64,000 nt of DNA from Pseudomonas putida (GTDB lineage Bacteria > Pseudomonadota > Gammaproteobacteria > Pseudomonadales > Pseudomonadaceae). The stretch is from assembly GCF_025905425.1 (NCBI RefSeq), contig NZ_CP109603.1, positions 1,276,001 through 1,340,000 on the forward strand, given 5' to 3'. The notes below the pieces were generated by a model, which ran no database searches, was not told where the DNA came from, and was given only the letters and a program-made list of their open reading frames with translations. Shown here one piece after another: positions 37,653 through 46,034 of this stretch; within the stretch, counting starts at the first letter, position 1; the number at the start of each line of letters is the position of its first letter. Made by a program: the position numbers and the translations under genes.

Positions 37653-38368
37653 CGCACGGCCTCCCGAGTTCCTGCGGCGTAAAAACTTTCCAGCCTGCGC
37701 AAGACATAGTTTGATGCGGTGGTGATAACCAAATAGATCAACGCTGCAAGGACCAAGAAGAAGAACAGTTGATAGGAACTCTTTCCTGCATCCTGGGCAA
37801 CCTTGACCAAGTCAGCCAGACCAATGATCGAGACCAGTGCGGTCGCTTTCAGGATCACCATCCAGTTGTTGCCAATGCCCGGTAATGCAAAGCGCATCAT
37901 TTGCGGGAAAAGCACCAGGCGGAATCGTTGGGCGCGGGTCAGGCCATAGGCCGTGGCTGCTTCTAATTGCCCCTTTGGAACGGCGAGAATCGCTCCGCGG
38001 AAGGTTTCGGTGAAATACGCACCGTAGATGAAGCCCAGGGTGATGACCCCTGCGCTGAACGGATTGATTTCGATATATTCCCAGCCAAAGGCATCGGTCA
38101 GATTCGTCAGCCACGTCTGAAGGCTATAGAAGATCAGCAGCATCAAGACCAGGTCGGGCACGCCGCGGATAAGTGTGGTGTAGGCTTGCGCAGGGATGCG
38201 TAGCAAGGCTGACTTCGAGAGTTTCGCGCTGGCACCGATCAATCCCAGGCCCACGCTCAGCAACAAGCACAGTGCGGATAATTTGACAGTCATCCAGGAG
38301 CCTTGCAGCAACAGCGGGCCAAAACCCCTTAGGCTGAAGCCTAGAGTCTGCAATAGGTTTTCTAGCAT
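37649..38368 (-). CDS. Amino-acid ABC transporter permease (HisQ type)
   Basis: A 239-residue permease with about five helices; EAA loop QLEAATAYGLTRAQRFRLVLFPQ, and TLIRGVPDLVLMLLIFYS typical of HisQ. The start MLENLLQ at 38368 follows a GAAGGG ribosome site; an upstream in-frame start at 38386 is weaker. It pairs with the HisM-type gene. A hairpin lies between it and the binding-protein gene. Confidence 0.9.
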   Translation of the reverse strand: MLENLLQTLGFSLRGFGPLLLQGSWMTVKLSALCLLLSVGLGLIGASAKLSKSALLRIPAQAYTTLIRGVPDLVLMLLIFYSLQTWLTNLTDAFGWEYIEINPFSAGVITLGFIYGAYFTETFRGAILAVPKGQLEAATAYGLTRAQRFRLVLFPQMMRFALPGIGNNWMVILKATALVSIIGLADLVKVAQDAGKSSYQLFFFLVLAALIYLVITTASNYVLRRLESFYAAGTREAVR

Positions 38369-38396
38369 TGGACAGCCCTTCGTCAATCAAGAAAAA

Positions 38397-38416
38397 CGCC
38401 CATCCGAAAATGGGCG
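38397..38416 (-). terminator. Hairpin between binding-protein and permease genes
   Basis: CGCCCAT-N6-ATGGGCG followed, on the minus strand, by TTTTT. It probably attenuates transcription into the permease genes so that more binding protein is made. Confidence 0.75.
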
Positions 38417-38423
38417 CAGCGTG

Positions 38424-39206
38424 TTATTTACCGCTGTAGATATTCTGATCACCAAAGTGTTTTTTCTGGATGGCTACATAGCTGCCATCTTCATGCAGTG
38501 CCTGGATGCCTTTGTTTAGCAGGGCCTTGAGATCGGCGTTGCCTTGGGCGAGACCTACCGCGGTTTTCGCGGGCAACAGTTCATGCTCGATTGCTTTACT
38601 TACCTCAAAATTTGCCCCTTGCGGCGACTTCAAGAAGCCCATTTCGGCTTGCAACATATTCTGGATCGAGGCATCGAGACGGCCAGTCACCAAGTCCGAA
38701 TAGACCTGATCCTGGTTGGCATAGGCTTGGGTTTTGACCCCGGCTTTGTTCAGTACGGCCTTGGCATAAGCTTCCTCGGTGGTGCCTTGCTCATAACCAA
38801 CCGTCTTGCCGACGAGCGTCTTGATATCTTCGGTCAGGCCGGAGCCTTTCTTGAAAACGAAGGAGGTAGGAACGGAGAACAGCTCATCGGAGAAATCGAT
38901 GACCTTTTCGCGCGAGGATGTCACGGTCATGGCGGAGATCACCCCGTCGAATTTGTTGGCTTTCAGGCCGGGAATCATGCCGTCAAAATCACTCTCGACC
39001 CATTTGCACTTCACTTTCAATTCAGCACAAATCGCATTGCCTAAGTCGATGTCAAAGCCCACCAGGCTACCGTCGGCAGCTTTGGACTCGAAAGGGGCAT
39101 AAGAGGGGTCAACGCCGAACCGCAATTCCTTGTACTCCTTGGCCGAGGCAAAGCTGCCAGCCACACACAACGCCAGTACAGAGAGGGTCAAAATAGATTT
39201 TTTCAT
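38424..39206 (-). CDS. Periplasmic amino-acid-binding protein (HisJ/ArgT type)
   Basis: A 260-residue solute-binding protein family 3 member. The signal peptide (MKKSILTLSVLALCVAGSFA) is followed by ELRFGVDPSYAPFESKAADGSLVGFDIDLGNAICAEL, the family signature; KCKWVESDFDGMIPGLKANKFD also fits HisJ/ArgT. It is first in the importer operon, with a HutC-like operator about 150 bases upstream. Histidine specificity is an inference from hut context. Confidence 0.92.
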   Translation of the reverse strand: MKKSILTLSVLALCVAGSFASAKEYKELRFGVDPSYAPFESKAADGSLVGFDIDLGNAICAELKVKCKWVESDFDGMIPGLKANKFDGVISAMTVTSSREKVIDFSDELFSVPTSFVFKKGSGLTEDIKTLVGKTVGYEQGTTEEAYAKAVLNKAGVKTQAYANQDQVYSDLVTGRLDASIQNMLQAEMGFLKSPQGANFEVSKAIEHELLPAKTAVGLAQGNADLKALLNKGIQALHEDGSYVAIQKKHFGDQNIYSGK

Positions 39207-39353
39207 TGTTTTTATTCCTAAGGACCAAAGAGCGCTTGAGCGCACGGATGCGGTACGGAGCTCGTGTGTGTCGCTATGGGAGTGGTACACAGAGCCCATT
39301 TTTTGGTTTAAGCGTGTCGAGGTGACGGATCGACTTTACCGCGTAAATACATG

Positions 39354-39367
39354 CTTGTACATACAGG
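39354..39367. promoter_or_regulatory. HutC-like operator before the importer operon
   Basis: CTTGTACATACAGG, core TGTACATACA; one half is perfect for the HutC-type pattern. Confidence 0.65.
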
Positions 39368-39573
39368 CATAGCCAATCAAGCAGCCATTTATCTGCTCGG
39401 ATGTGCATGGGTGGAGGAAGGGCTGGAAACGCTGAGGGGAGGGGGGATCAGTTTCGTTTTTTCCGGTCACTACGGGCGTAGGGCCTGGGTCTATTGTGAT
39501 GTATGAATCAGAAAGCGACCGACGCCCTTTGGAAGCGGCGCTGGTCAAGCTTTACGGCAGATGTGTCGAAGAG

Positions 39574-40311
39574 TCAGACGTCTCTGTGCGCTGCGTTCAT
39601 GGGTAGGCGGCTACCCAGGCGATAGCGGGAGGAGGGGTGGACGAGCCGCACAAAGGTGACAATTTTGTTTTGGCTCCAAGTCCGGCGTATGAGGGCCAGG
39701 CAAGGTTCGGTTGCATCGATTTGCAGATGTTTGCTCTCCTCTGCGCTGGGGTGGCAGGCCTCTACGATATGTTCCATTTCGTCGGGCTTGATGACTTGCA
39801 AAAGGTATTTGGCCGGTTGCAGGTGTTCGCCGAATTTTTGTTTCAGGAACTCTGGCACCAGCTCGGGATTGACGTAACGATCCTCAAGCTGCACTGGCAC
39901 GTCTTCTTCGCTGTGCGCACAAACCAGATGAAAAACCGAAGAGCCCGTGGGCAGGCCCAGGGCGGAAGCGACTGACATCGATGCGGATTCGCGTCCCAGG
40001 TGCAGGACGCGACAGCCGTAACTATGACCCCGAGCGAGAATCTCGTCAGCGATGTTGGTGATGCGCAACAGGTTCGATTGCGGCTTGCTTTCGGCTACGA
40101 ATGTTCCAACACCTGAAATCCGCACCAATAGACCTTCTTCGGTCAGCTCGCGCAGGGCTCGATTGACGGTCATGCGCGAGATGCCCAGCTCTTGCACCAA
40201 CTGGTTCTCTGAGTAGATCAGGTCGCCAGGTTTCCAAACGCCCGCTCGAAGTTGGTCCAGCACAAATTCCTTCGCGCGTCGGTAGAGCGCTTGTGGTGCA
40301 TTTTTGATCAT
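39574..40311 (-). CDS. hutC: GntR/HutC-family repressor
   Basis: A 245-residue regulator: GntR winged HTH (about 7-75; ENQLVQELGISRMTVNRALRELTEEG) plus UTRA effector domain (about 90-235; SVFHLVCAHSEEDVPVQLEDRYVNP). The sequence is typical of HutC, which binds urocanate and represses hut genes. It sits within the unit and follows the aminotransferase with overlapping stop/start (TGATG). Four TGTATATACA-type palindromes nearby are its probable targets. Confidence 0.92.
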   Translation of the reverse strand: MIKNAPQALYRRAKEFVLDQLRAGVWKPGDLIYSENQLVQELGISRMTVNRALRELTEEGLLVRISGVGTFVAESKPQSNLLRITNIADEILARGHSYGCRVLHLGRESASMSVASALGLPTGSSVFHLVCAHSEEDVPVQLEDRYVNPELVPEFLKQKFGEHLQPAKYLLQVIKPDEMEHIVEACHPSAEESKHLQIDATEPCLALIRRTWSQNKIVTFVRLVHPSSRYRLGSRLPMNAAHRDV

Positions 40312-41447
40312 CAGTCGGTCCGTGTCTCTTGTGCGGCAAGGACTCTTGCCAAGGAATGGAGGAAAAGATCGTTATCCTCACAGCTTCCTATAGATACCCG
40401 CAAGTACTGAGTATATCCCGCTTCGCGCCAAGGCTTGATGATGACCCCTTCGCGCAGCAATGCCTGGTTGATGACTTCGGCAGGATAAGGGGTGCTGAAA
40501 AAGAGGAAGTTAGCCATGGAGGGGGCAGTTGTGATGCCTTGCTCTTGCAGTGCGATCTCCAGTCGTCGGCGTTCGCTGGCGACGTGGGAGAGGCCGGCAT
40601 TCAGATGATTTTCATCGGCCAGCGCGGCGACCGCAGCGGCTTGGGCCACTCGGTTGACATTGAAGGGGGTGCGCAGGCGATTGATCAAATCGGCCAGTAG
40701 CGGGTCGCTGACGATGCCATAGCCGATGCGTAAACCTGCCAATGAATAGGCCTTGGAGAAGGTTCGAAGCAGGATAAACGGCTTGCCGCTGGCCTGGATC
40801 AAGCCGAGGCAGTCTGGGTACTCAGGCTCCCATTGAGCGTATTCGTAATAGGCTTCGTCAAACACCAGCAAGCACTTGGGAGGTAATGCATCGAGCAATT
40901 GCTTCAATTCGATTGCGCTCAAGGTGCAGCCAACCGGATTGGAGGGGCAGGAAAACATCAGCACATGGGTATGCGGTGTAAGGGCGGAAATCATCGCCGC
41001 CACGTCAAAAGTGCCTTGGTCGGTCATGGGAACACCGATTACCCGAGCGCCGGCTGCCACTGGAAAAATGAAATGCAAACCGAATGAGGGCACCACGGTA
41101 ACTACTTCATCATCATGGTCCAGAAACACTCGACTGATGACACTCAGCAAATCCTCAGAACCGTTGCCGAACACGAAGCGATCTTCCGGAACATCAAGTT
41201 TTTCCGAGAGTGCGGAGCGCAGTGCCTGGCAGCCAGAGTCGGGGTACAGCGCAATCTCATGACAGGCTTGGGTGGTCGCGGCGTTGACAGCGGGGGCGGT
41301 GCCCATTGGGTTTTCATTGCTGCCCAATTTAGCGACGCGTGTCAGGCCGAAGCGTTTGCGCACTGCATCAGAGGCGAGGCCGGCGTTGTAACTGGCCAAT
41401 TCGCGTACTTCAGCGCGAGCAAGCAGGGTCAGGTCGTTGGCGTTCAT
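40311..41447 (-). CDS. Histidinol-phosphate-aminotransferase-like enzyme
   Basis: A 378-residue class I/II aminotransferase of the HisC type. Catalytic Lys232 lies in LLRTFSKAYSLAGLRIGYG; LGSNENPMG (41-49), YPDSGC (68-73) and FDEAYYEYA (196-204) are HisC marks. In a catabolic cluster it is more likely to act on imidazole pyruvate/histidine than on histidinol phosphate. ATG overlaps the stop of a small upstream ORF (ATGA), and the stop overlaps hutC. It provides the amination step of the D-to-L route proposed in the findings. Confidence 0.85.
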   Translation of the reverse strand: MNANDLTLLARAEVRELASYNAGLASDAVRKRFGLTRVAKLGSNENPMGTAPAVNAATTQACHEIALYPDSGCQALRSALSEKLDVPEDRFVFGNGSEDLLSVISRVFLDHDDEVVTVVPSFGLHFIFPVAAGARVIGVPMTDQGTFDVAAMISALTPHTHVLMFSCPSNPVGCTLSAIELKQLLDALPPKCLLVFDEAYYEYAQWEPEYPDCLGLIQASGKPFILLRTFSKAYSLAGLRIGYGIVSDPLLADLINRLRTPFNVNRVAQAAAVAALADENHLNAGLSHVASERRRLEIALQEQGITTAPSMANFLFFSTPYPAEVINQALLREGVIIKPWREAGYTQYLRVSIGSCEDNDLFLHSLARVLAAQETRTD

Positions 41448-41650
41448 ACAAGGCTAACCTCTCGGGAATTTTGCTGGAAGGTATTGCGATCTGGATGGTT
41501 CCGCAGGGGACGCTGCGGGCTCGGCTGTTCAGCGCTTTGACGGATTTCGTGCGGGAAGCTGTAGTGGAAGAGTGTCGCCAATTCGGCGATCCGGCCTGCG
41601 GGGCTCATCCCTTCGGTAGTCGCGGCAGTCATCGGGTGCAGTTTTTTCAT
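41444..41650 (-). CDS. 68-residue ORF coupled to the hisC-like gene
   Basis: The strong ribosome site AAGAGG precedes MKKLHPMTAATTEGMSPAGR. The stop overlaps the aminotransferase ATG as ATGA. I recognise no family; the middle (GRIAELATLFHYSFPHEIRQ) could form a helix, and the rest is polar with four His. It could be a small protein or a translated leader that couples and tunes hisC-like expression. Confidence 0.5.
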   Translation of the reverse strand: MKKLHPMTAATTEGMSPAGRIAELATLFHYSFPHEIRQSAEQPSPQRPLRNHPDRNTFQQNSREVSLV

Positions 41651-41693
41651 TGATTACCTCTTAGGTGCAGGGCCAAAGTGTTGCTGTATGATC

Positions 41694-41705
41694 CTGTATA
41701 TGTAG
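41694..41705. promoter_or_regulatory. HutC-like operator before the hisC-like/hutC genes
   Basis: CTGTATATGTAG, a one-mismatch palindrome, 44 bases before the small coupled ORF. It would give hutC autoregulation. Confidence 0.6.
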
Positions 41706-41972
41706 GTAACGCAATGTTCAGGCCAAACCTTATCTTTTCTGTTGATCGCTGCTCGTAAACGCCTTCCAGGCCAGGGGGGCTCACATGAATATTTGTTCAG
41801 GTGTAACTGAAGGTTGCATCGGAGTGTTTCCGGGGTCTCATTGATGAGTCGAAAGGAAGCGCATGGTAAGGCTTTCTGCGGACAGTATTTCGGACAGAAG
41901 CAGTGTTCGATCCACTTCGGGTCAGGGGTCTGAAGGGGATCCTTGTCTAACAGGCACGGTAAATGCTTAGTT

Positions 41973-41984
41973 CTGTATATACAG
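41973..41984. promoter_or_regulatory. HutC-like operator before ridA/dadA
   Basis: CTGTATATACAG is a perfect 12-base palindrome, 120 bases before the ridA start. Confidence 0.7.
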
Positions 41985-42103
41985 CCACATCGATCAGGCT
42001 TGTAGACCGATTTCCGATCTGCTGTGACACGCTCGGTCGAGTCGATGGCTAAAAGTGGCGCCTGCTATAGGCGCTTTCATAATCCGCTTAGAGAGAGTCC
42101 CCC

Positions 42104-42451
42104 ATGACGGTTAGCAATTTGCCCTTTTCAAAAGTCCGCCACAGCCAAGGCCTAGTGTTTTTATCCGGTGAACTGCCGTTCAATGAGGACGGCAGCTTCC
42201 CGGCGGGTATCGAGGCACAAACGCGCCTGACGTTGATGCGCATTGCTCAAACATTGGAAGCTGAGTCACTGTCGTTGGATGACGTGGTGAGCGTCACGGT
42301 GTACTTGACCGAGCGGAGTAACTTCGCCGAGTTCAACCGGATTTATGCTTCGTTTTTCACGGCCAATTTGCCTGTTCGCGCTACCGTCTGTGCCGGCCTC
42401 GTGGTGGATGCGTTGGTTGAAATCAGTGTCATCGCGCAGCAGCGTGCTTGA
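42104..42451 (+). CDS. RidA-family enamine/imine deaminase
   Basis: A 115-residue YjgF/YER057c/UK114 protein. Family marks: GLVFLSGELPFNEDGSF, EAQTRLTLMRIAQTLEAESL and the Arg-containing PVRATVCAG with a Cys nearby. RidA hydrolyses reactive enamines and imines released by PLP and FAD amino-acid enzymes. It lies 12 bases before the DadA-like gene, so the two are probably co-transcribed and functionally linked: it would hydrolyse the imino acid made by DadA. Confidence 0.88.
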   Translation: MTVSNLPFSKVRHSQGLVFLSGELPFNEDGSFPAGIEAQTRLTLMRIAQTLEAESLSLDDVVSVTVYLTERSNFAEFNRIYASFFTANLPVRATVCAGLVVDALVEISVIAQQRA

Positions 42452-42463
42452 GTTGGAGGCAGC

Positions 42464-43699
42464 GTGAACGACAAACAAGTAGTAGTACTGGGCGCCGGCA
42501 TCGTCGGTATAAGCACGGCCCTGCATCTGCAACGCCGGGGCTGTGCGGTGACCTTGGTAGACAAGGGGCCGCCCGGGCGCGAGACGTCATACGGTAATGC
42601 CGGGATCATCCAGCGCGAGGCCGTTGAACCGTACGGGTTCCCAAGGGACCTGGCGAGCCTGATGAGAGTGGTGACCAAGCGCGATATCGGCGTCAACTAT
42701 CATCTGCGTGCGATGCCGGAGTACATGCCTACGCTGACCAGGTATTGGGCCAACTCAGCGCCAAGGCATTACCGAGCTATTGCGGACGCCTTTCGGACCT
42801 TGGTCGAGCATTCAATCAGCGAGCACTCCGAGTTGATCGAGCAAAGCGAGGCCCAACACCTGATCGTGCGCAAAGGTTGGATTCAAGCTTTTCGAACCCC
42901 GGAAAAATATGAAAAGGCGATGGAGAGCGCCCAGCGTGTGAGTGCGCACGGTGTATTGTCGCAAGCGTTGGACGGCGCCGGGCTCAGGCTCGCAGAGCCC
43001 GCTTTGGGTGAAGCTCTCGTTGGTGGGATTCACTGGCTTCAACCTTGGACCTGTGTTGATCCGGGTGAGCTGGTGCAACGCTATGCCGAGCTCTTCTTGC
43101 GTGAGGGCGGACAGTTTGAACGCGGCGATGCCCGTTCATTGCGCCAAGCGGGAGCCGGCTGGCGAGTCTCCACCGAGTCCGGGCCGGTCGAAGCATCACA
43201 GGTCGTCGTGGCGCTTGGTCCTTGGGCCCAAGAGTTGCTGAGGCCCATGGGTTACCGCATCCCGTTGTTTATCAAGCGTGGTTATCACGCCCATTTCGCC
43301 GACGGGGCAAACTTGAGTCGCCCGGTGTTTGATACCGAGCAAGGCTACATGTTGGCGCCGATGAAGCGTGGTGTGCGTCTATCAACGGGGGCCGAATTCG
43401 CCCGTCTCGATGCGCCTCTGACCCCAGTGCAGCTAGGGAAGGCCGAAAGCGCGGCCCGACAACTCTTGGCATTGGGATCTCAGGTTGAGCGGACGCCATG
43501 GAGCGGTGCGCGACCTTGTACCGTTGACATGAAACCGGTCATTGGTGCCGCGCCGTCGCATAAGGGGCTCTGGTTCAACTTCGGCCATGCTCATCAAGGA
43601 TTTACGCTAGGTCCGGTCAGTGGCCGGCTGCTTGCGGAATTAATGATGGGAGAAACACCAGTGGTCGAGCCGGCACCCTTCGCTCCTGGGCGTTTCTGA
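42464..43699 (+). CDS. DadA-like FAD-dependent D-amino-acid dehydrogenase
   Basis: A 411-residue DAO-family flavoenzyme. The N-terminal dinucleotide fold VVVLGAGIVGISTALHL is followed by RGCAVTLVDKGPPGRETSYGNAG, a DadA signature; the C-terminal part has WSGARPCTVDMKPVIGAAP and GHAHQGFTLGP. Family reaction: D-amino acid to 2-oxo acid plus ammonia, with electrons passed to the respiratory chain. The start is GTG/ATG at 42464 after a GGAGGC ribosome site. Its position with hut genes and a HutC-type operator suggests D-histidine as substrate (inference). Confidence 0.85.
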   Translation: MNDKQVVVLGAGIVGISTALHLQRRGCAVTLVDKGPPGRETSYGNAGIIQREAVEPYGFPRDLASLMRVVTKRDIGVNYHLRAMPEYMPTLTRYWANSAPRHYRAIADAFRTLVEHSISEHSELIEQSEAQHLIVRKGWIQAFRTPEKYEKAMESAQRVSAHGVLSQALDGAGLRLAEPALGEALVGGIHWLQPWTCVDPGELVQRYAELFLREGGQFERGDARSLRQAGAGWRVSTESGPVEASQVVVALGPWAQELLRPMGYRIPLFIKRGYHAHFADGANLSRPVFDTEQGYMLAPMKRGVRLSTGAEFARLDAPLTPVQLGKAESAARQLLALGSQVERTPWSGARPCTVDMKPVIGAAPSHKGLWFNFGHAHQGFTLGPVSGRLLAELMMGETPVVEPAPFAPGRF

Positions 43700-43877
43700 A
43701 TTGACGATGCGTCGGCCTTCTCGTCCCTCCTCTTGAGAGGAGGGCAGGCATTATCTGAAAGAAAAATGACGACCGAGTTGTCTCGTTTCCACGTCGTGTG
43801 AGCAACGTTTACGGCACTCGCCGCGGGCGCTTTTACCCATGGGCGCCCACGTTCCATCTGCCTGCCCAGGAATACTC

Positions 43878-45824
43878 ATGAACATCAAACAGAAACTCAC
43901 GTGGGCGTTTGCCGCTATCGCCTGCGCGCCAGTCATATTGGTCGCAATGGTTGTCGTACTGAACTTGCGTAGCGCAGCGCAAGCCAGTTTCCTGGATAGC
44001 AGTGGCCGCGAAATCAGGCAGATTGACCGCGGGATGCGGCAGTTTTTCGACAGCATCCGCCAAAACGTCGAATACCTTGCCAAAGACCCTCGGATCGCCA
44101 ACGTTCAGGGATTGAAGAACTATACGGCCGCTGACGCCCCGAAAACGCCTGTGACGAAGGTCGATCGACAGATCCAGGTGGTATTCGACAGTTTCGCAGA
44201 AACCCACCCAACCACGGCTTCCATTTCCCTTGGACTCAATGACGGAGGTTTTGCAGGTTGGCCCGATGACCAGACAATGGCCAGCTACGACCCACGGGTG
44301 CGACCTTGGTACAAGGCTGCCATGGAAGCCGCACGAGGCTCAACCGTAAGGACGGGCGCGTATTACTGGGCACCCGATGACATGGTGCTGGTCAGTACGG
44401 TCCGCACGATCAATGACGCGAGCGGTGCCCCGGTGGGCGTCGTTGGCGTGGACGTATCGCTCAAGCAACTGACTGAATTGGTCAAAGCCATCAAGTTGGG
44501 CAAGAGTGGTTACCTGATGTTGGTCGAGGCCAATGGCAATGTCTTGGTCGATCCCGCAAATGCCAAAAACAATTTCAAGCCGTTAGGTGAGCTAGGACCC
44601 GGCTATGCCGAATTGGCCAAAAGCGCTGATGGGGTGACTCAAGTCGAGATCGATGGTGTGCCATACATGGTCAACGTCCTGAGTTCCGATGGCCTGGGTT
44701 GGCGTTTTATTGGCCTGATCAAGCGTGATGAAGTGATGGCCGACGCCATGAGCCTGACCTGGTTGATTGCAGCCATCGCTGTTGCATTGGCCGTGGTGTT
44801 CGCCGTCGTTGGTGCTGGTTTTGCCAGCGTGATCGTGCGCCCGATTCGTGGCGTGGCTGATGGGTTGCAAGAGATTGCCGAAGGTGAAGGTGACCTTACA
44901 CGTCAACTCCAAGTACGGGGCAAGGACGAAACTGCCAACCTGGCCGGTTGGTTCAATCAGTTTCTAAGCATGATCGCTCAGTTGGTGAAGCGTATTGGCA
45001 ATGCGTCGTCCGATCTGCAAGTCGCTGCCGCTGACACCAACGAAGTCGCCAATAACATGAACCTGGCTGCCGGCCGCCAACGTGAGGCGGTGGAATTGGT
45101 AAGCACCGCTTTCAATGAAATGCTCGCCACTGCCAATGAGGTCGCACGTTCCTGCAGTGCCGCGGCGTCGAGTGCTGACGAAGGCTACCGCGACGTGCAC
45201 GATGGCCAGAAGCAAATCAGCGAAGCCACCGGCAGCGTGCTCAAGCTCAGTGAGGAGCTGCAGGTATCGACCCAGACCATGCATCTGCTCGAGCAAGACA
45301 GCAATAACATCAATGCGATTCTCGACACTATTCGCTCGATTGCCGAGCAGACCAACTTGCTGGCGCTCAACGCCGCCATCGAAGCCGCCCGTGCGGGTGA
45401 TCAAGGGCGTGGCTTTGCAGTGGTCGCGGATGAAGTTCGCGCCCTGGCTCGTCGCACCTCCGACTCTACCGGCGAAATAGACAGCCTACTGGGTAACCTC
45501 GCTCGCCGCACCCAGGAAGTCACCCAGCAGATGCAAGGCAGCCTGCAAGCGTCCCAGGCTAGCGTGCAGCGGATCCAGCGGGCCCGCGACAGCTTCGACA
45601 AGATCCGCGCTTCAGTGGACTCGATTCGCGACCAGAACACCCAGATCGCCACGGCGGCAGAGGAGCAGCATCAAGTGGCGGAGGAGATCAATCGGCACAT
45701 CGCACAGATCCACGCCGATGCGCAGATGGTAGAGGAGTTCGCGCATTCAGCCCATGCCGGATCGGGGCGAATGACGGCCATTTCTGGCCAGCTTCAAGGA
45801 TTGGTCGGGCGCTTTAAGTTTTAG
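43878..45824 (+). CDS. Methyl-accepting chemotaxis protein with Cache sensor
   Basis: About 648 residues. TM1 at about 7-27; periplasmic dCache domain about 35-295 containing [15 protein letters not shown] and [18 protein letters not shown]2 about 297-320 ([20 protein letters not shown]); HAMP; then the signalling domain with the invariant tip [20 protein letters not shown]. The start MNIKQK follows AGGA. No C-terminal CheR-binding pentapeptide. The Cache pattern is that of amino-acid chemoreceptors; the hut neighbourhood suggests histidine or related ligands. Confidence 0.9.
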   Translation: MNIKQKLTWAFAAIACAPVILVAMVVVLNLRSAAQASFLDSSGREIRQIDRGMRQFFDSIRQNVEYLAKDPRIANVQGLKNYTAADAPKTPVTKVDRQIQVVFDSFAETHPTTASISLGLNDGGFAGWPDDQTMASYDPRVRPWYKAAMEAARGSTVRTGAYYWAPDDMVLVSTVRTINDASGAPVGVVGVDVSLKQLTELVKAIKLGKSGYLMLVEANGNVLVDPANAKNNFKPLGELGPGYAELAKSADGVTQVEIDGVPYMVNVLSSDGLGWRFIGLIKRDEVMADAMSLTWLIAAIAVALAVVFAVVGAGFASVIVRPIRGVADGLQEIAEGEGDLTRQLQVRGKDETANLAGWFNQFLSMIAQLVKRIGNASSDLQVAAADTNEVANNMNLAAGRQREAVELVSTAFNEMLATANEVARSCSAAASSADEGYRDVHDGQKQISEATGSVLKLSEELQVSTQTMHLLEQDSNNINAILDTIRSIAEQTNLLALNAAIEAARAGDQGRGFAVVADEVRALARRTSDSTGEIDSLLGNLARRTQEVTQQMQGSLQASQASVQRIQRARDSFDKIRASVDSIRDQNTQIATAAEEQHQVAEEINRHIAQIHADAQMVEEFAHSAHAGSGRMTAISGQLQGLVGRFKF

Positions 45825-46034
45825 TCCGTACGAACAATGGACGCTCAATTGCCGATTAGAGGGTAAGTCCCATGAGCGTTGAGCCCAGAGAAAAAACAGT
45901 GAAAGCCGCCGTCCCTGGCGGTCCCGTCCAGCGGGCCATTCAAACAGGCTGATCAACGCGGGAATGACTGCGCTCCGAATCATGATTAGACCTGTCAGGT
46001 CGCCAGACCGTGTGCTGCATTCCGTTCGGGGTCG

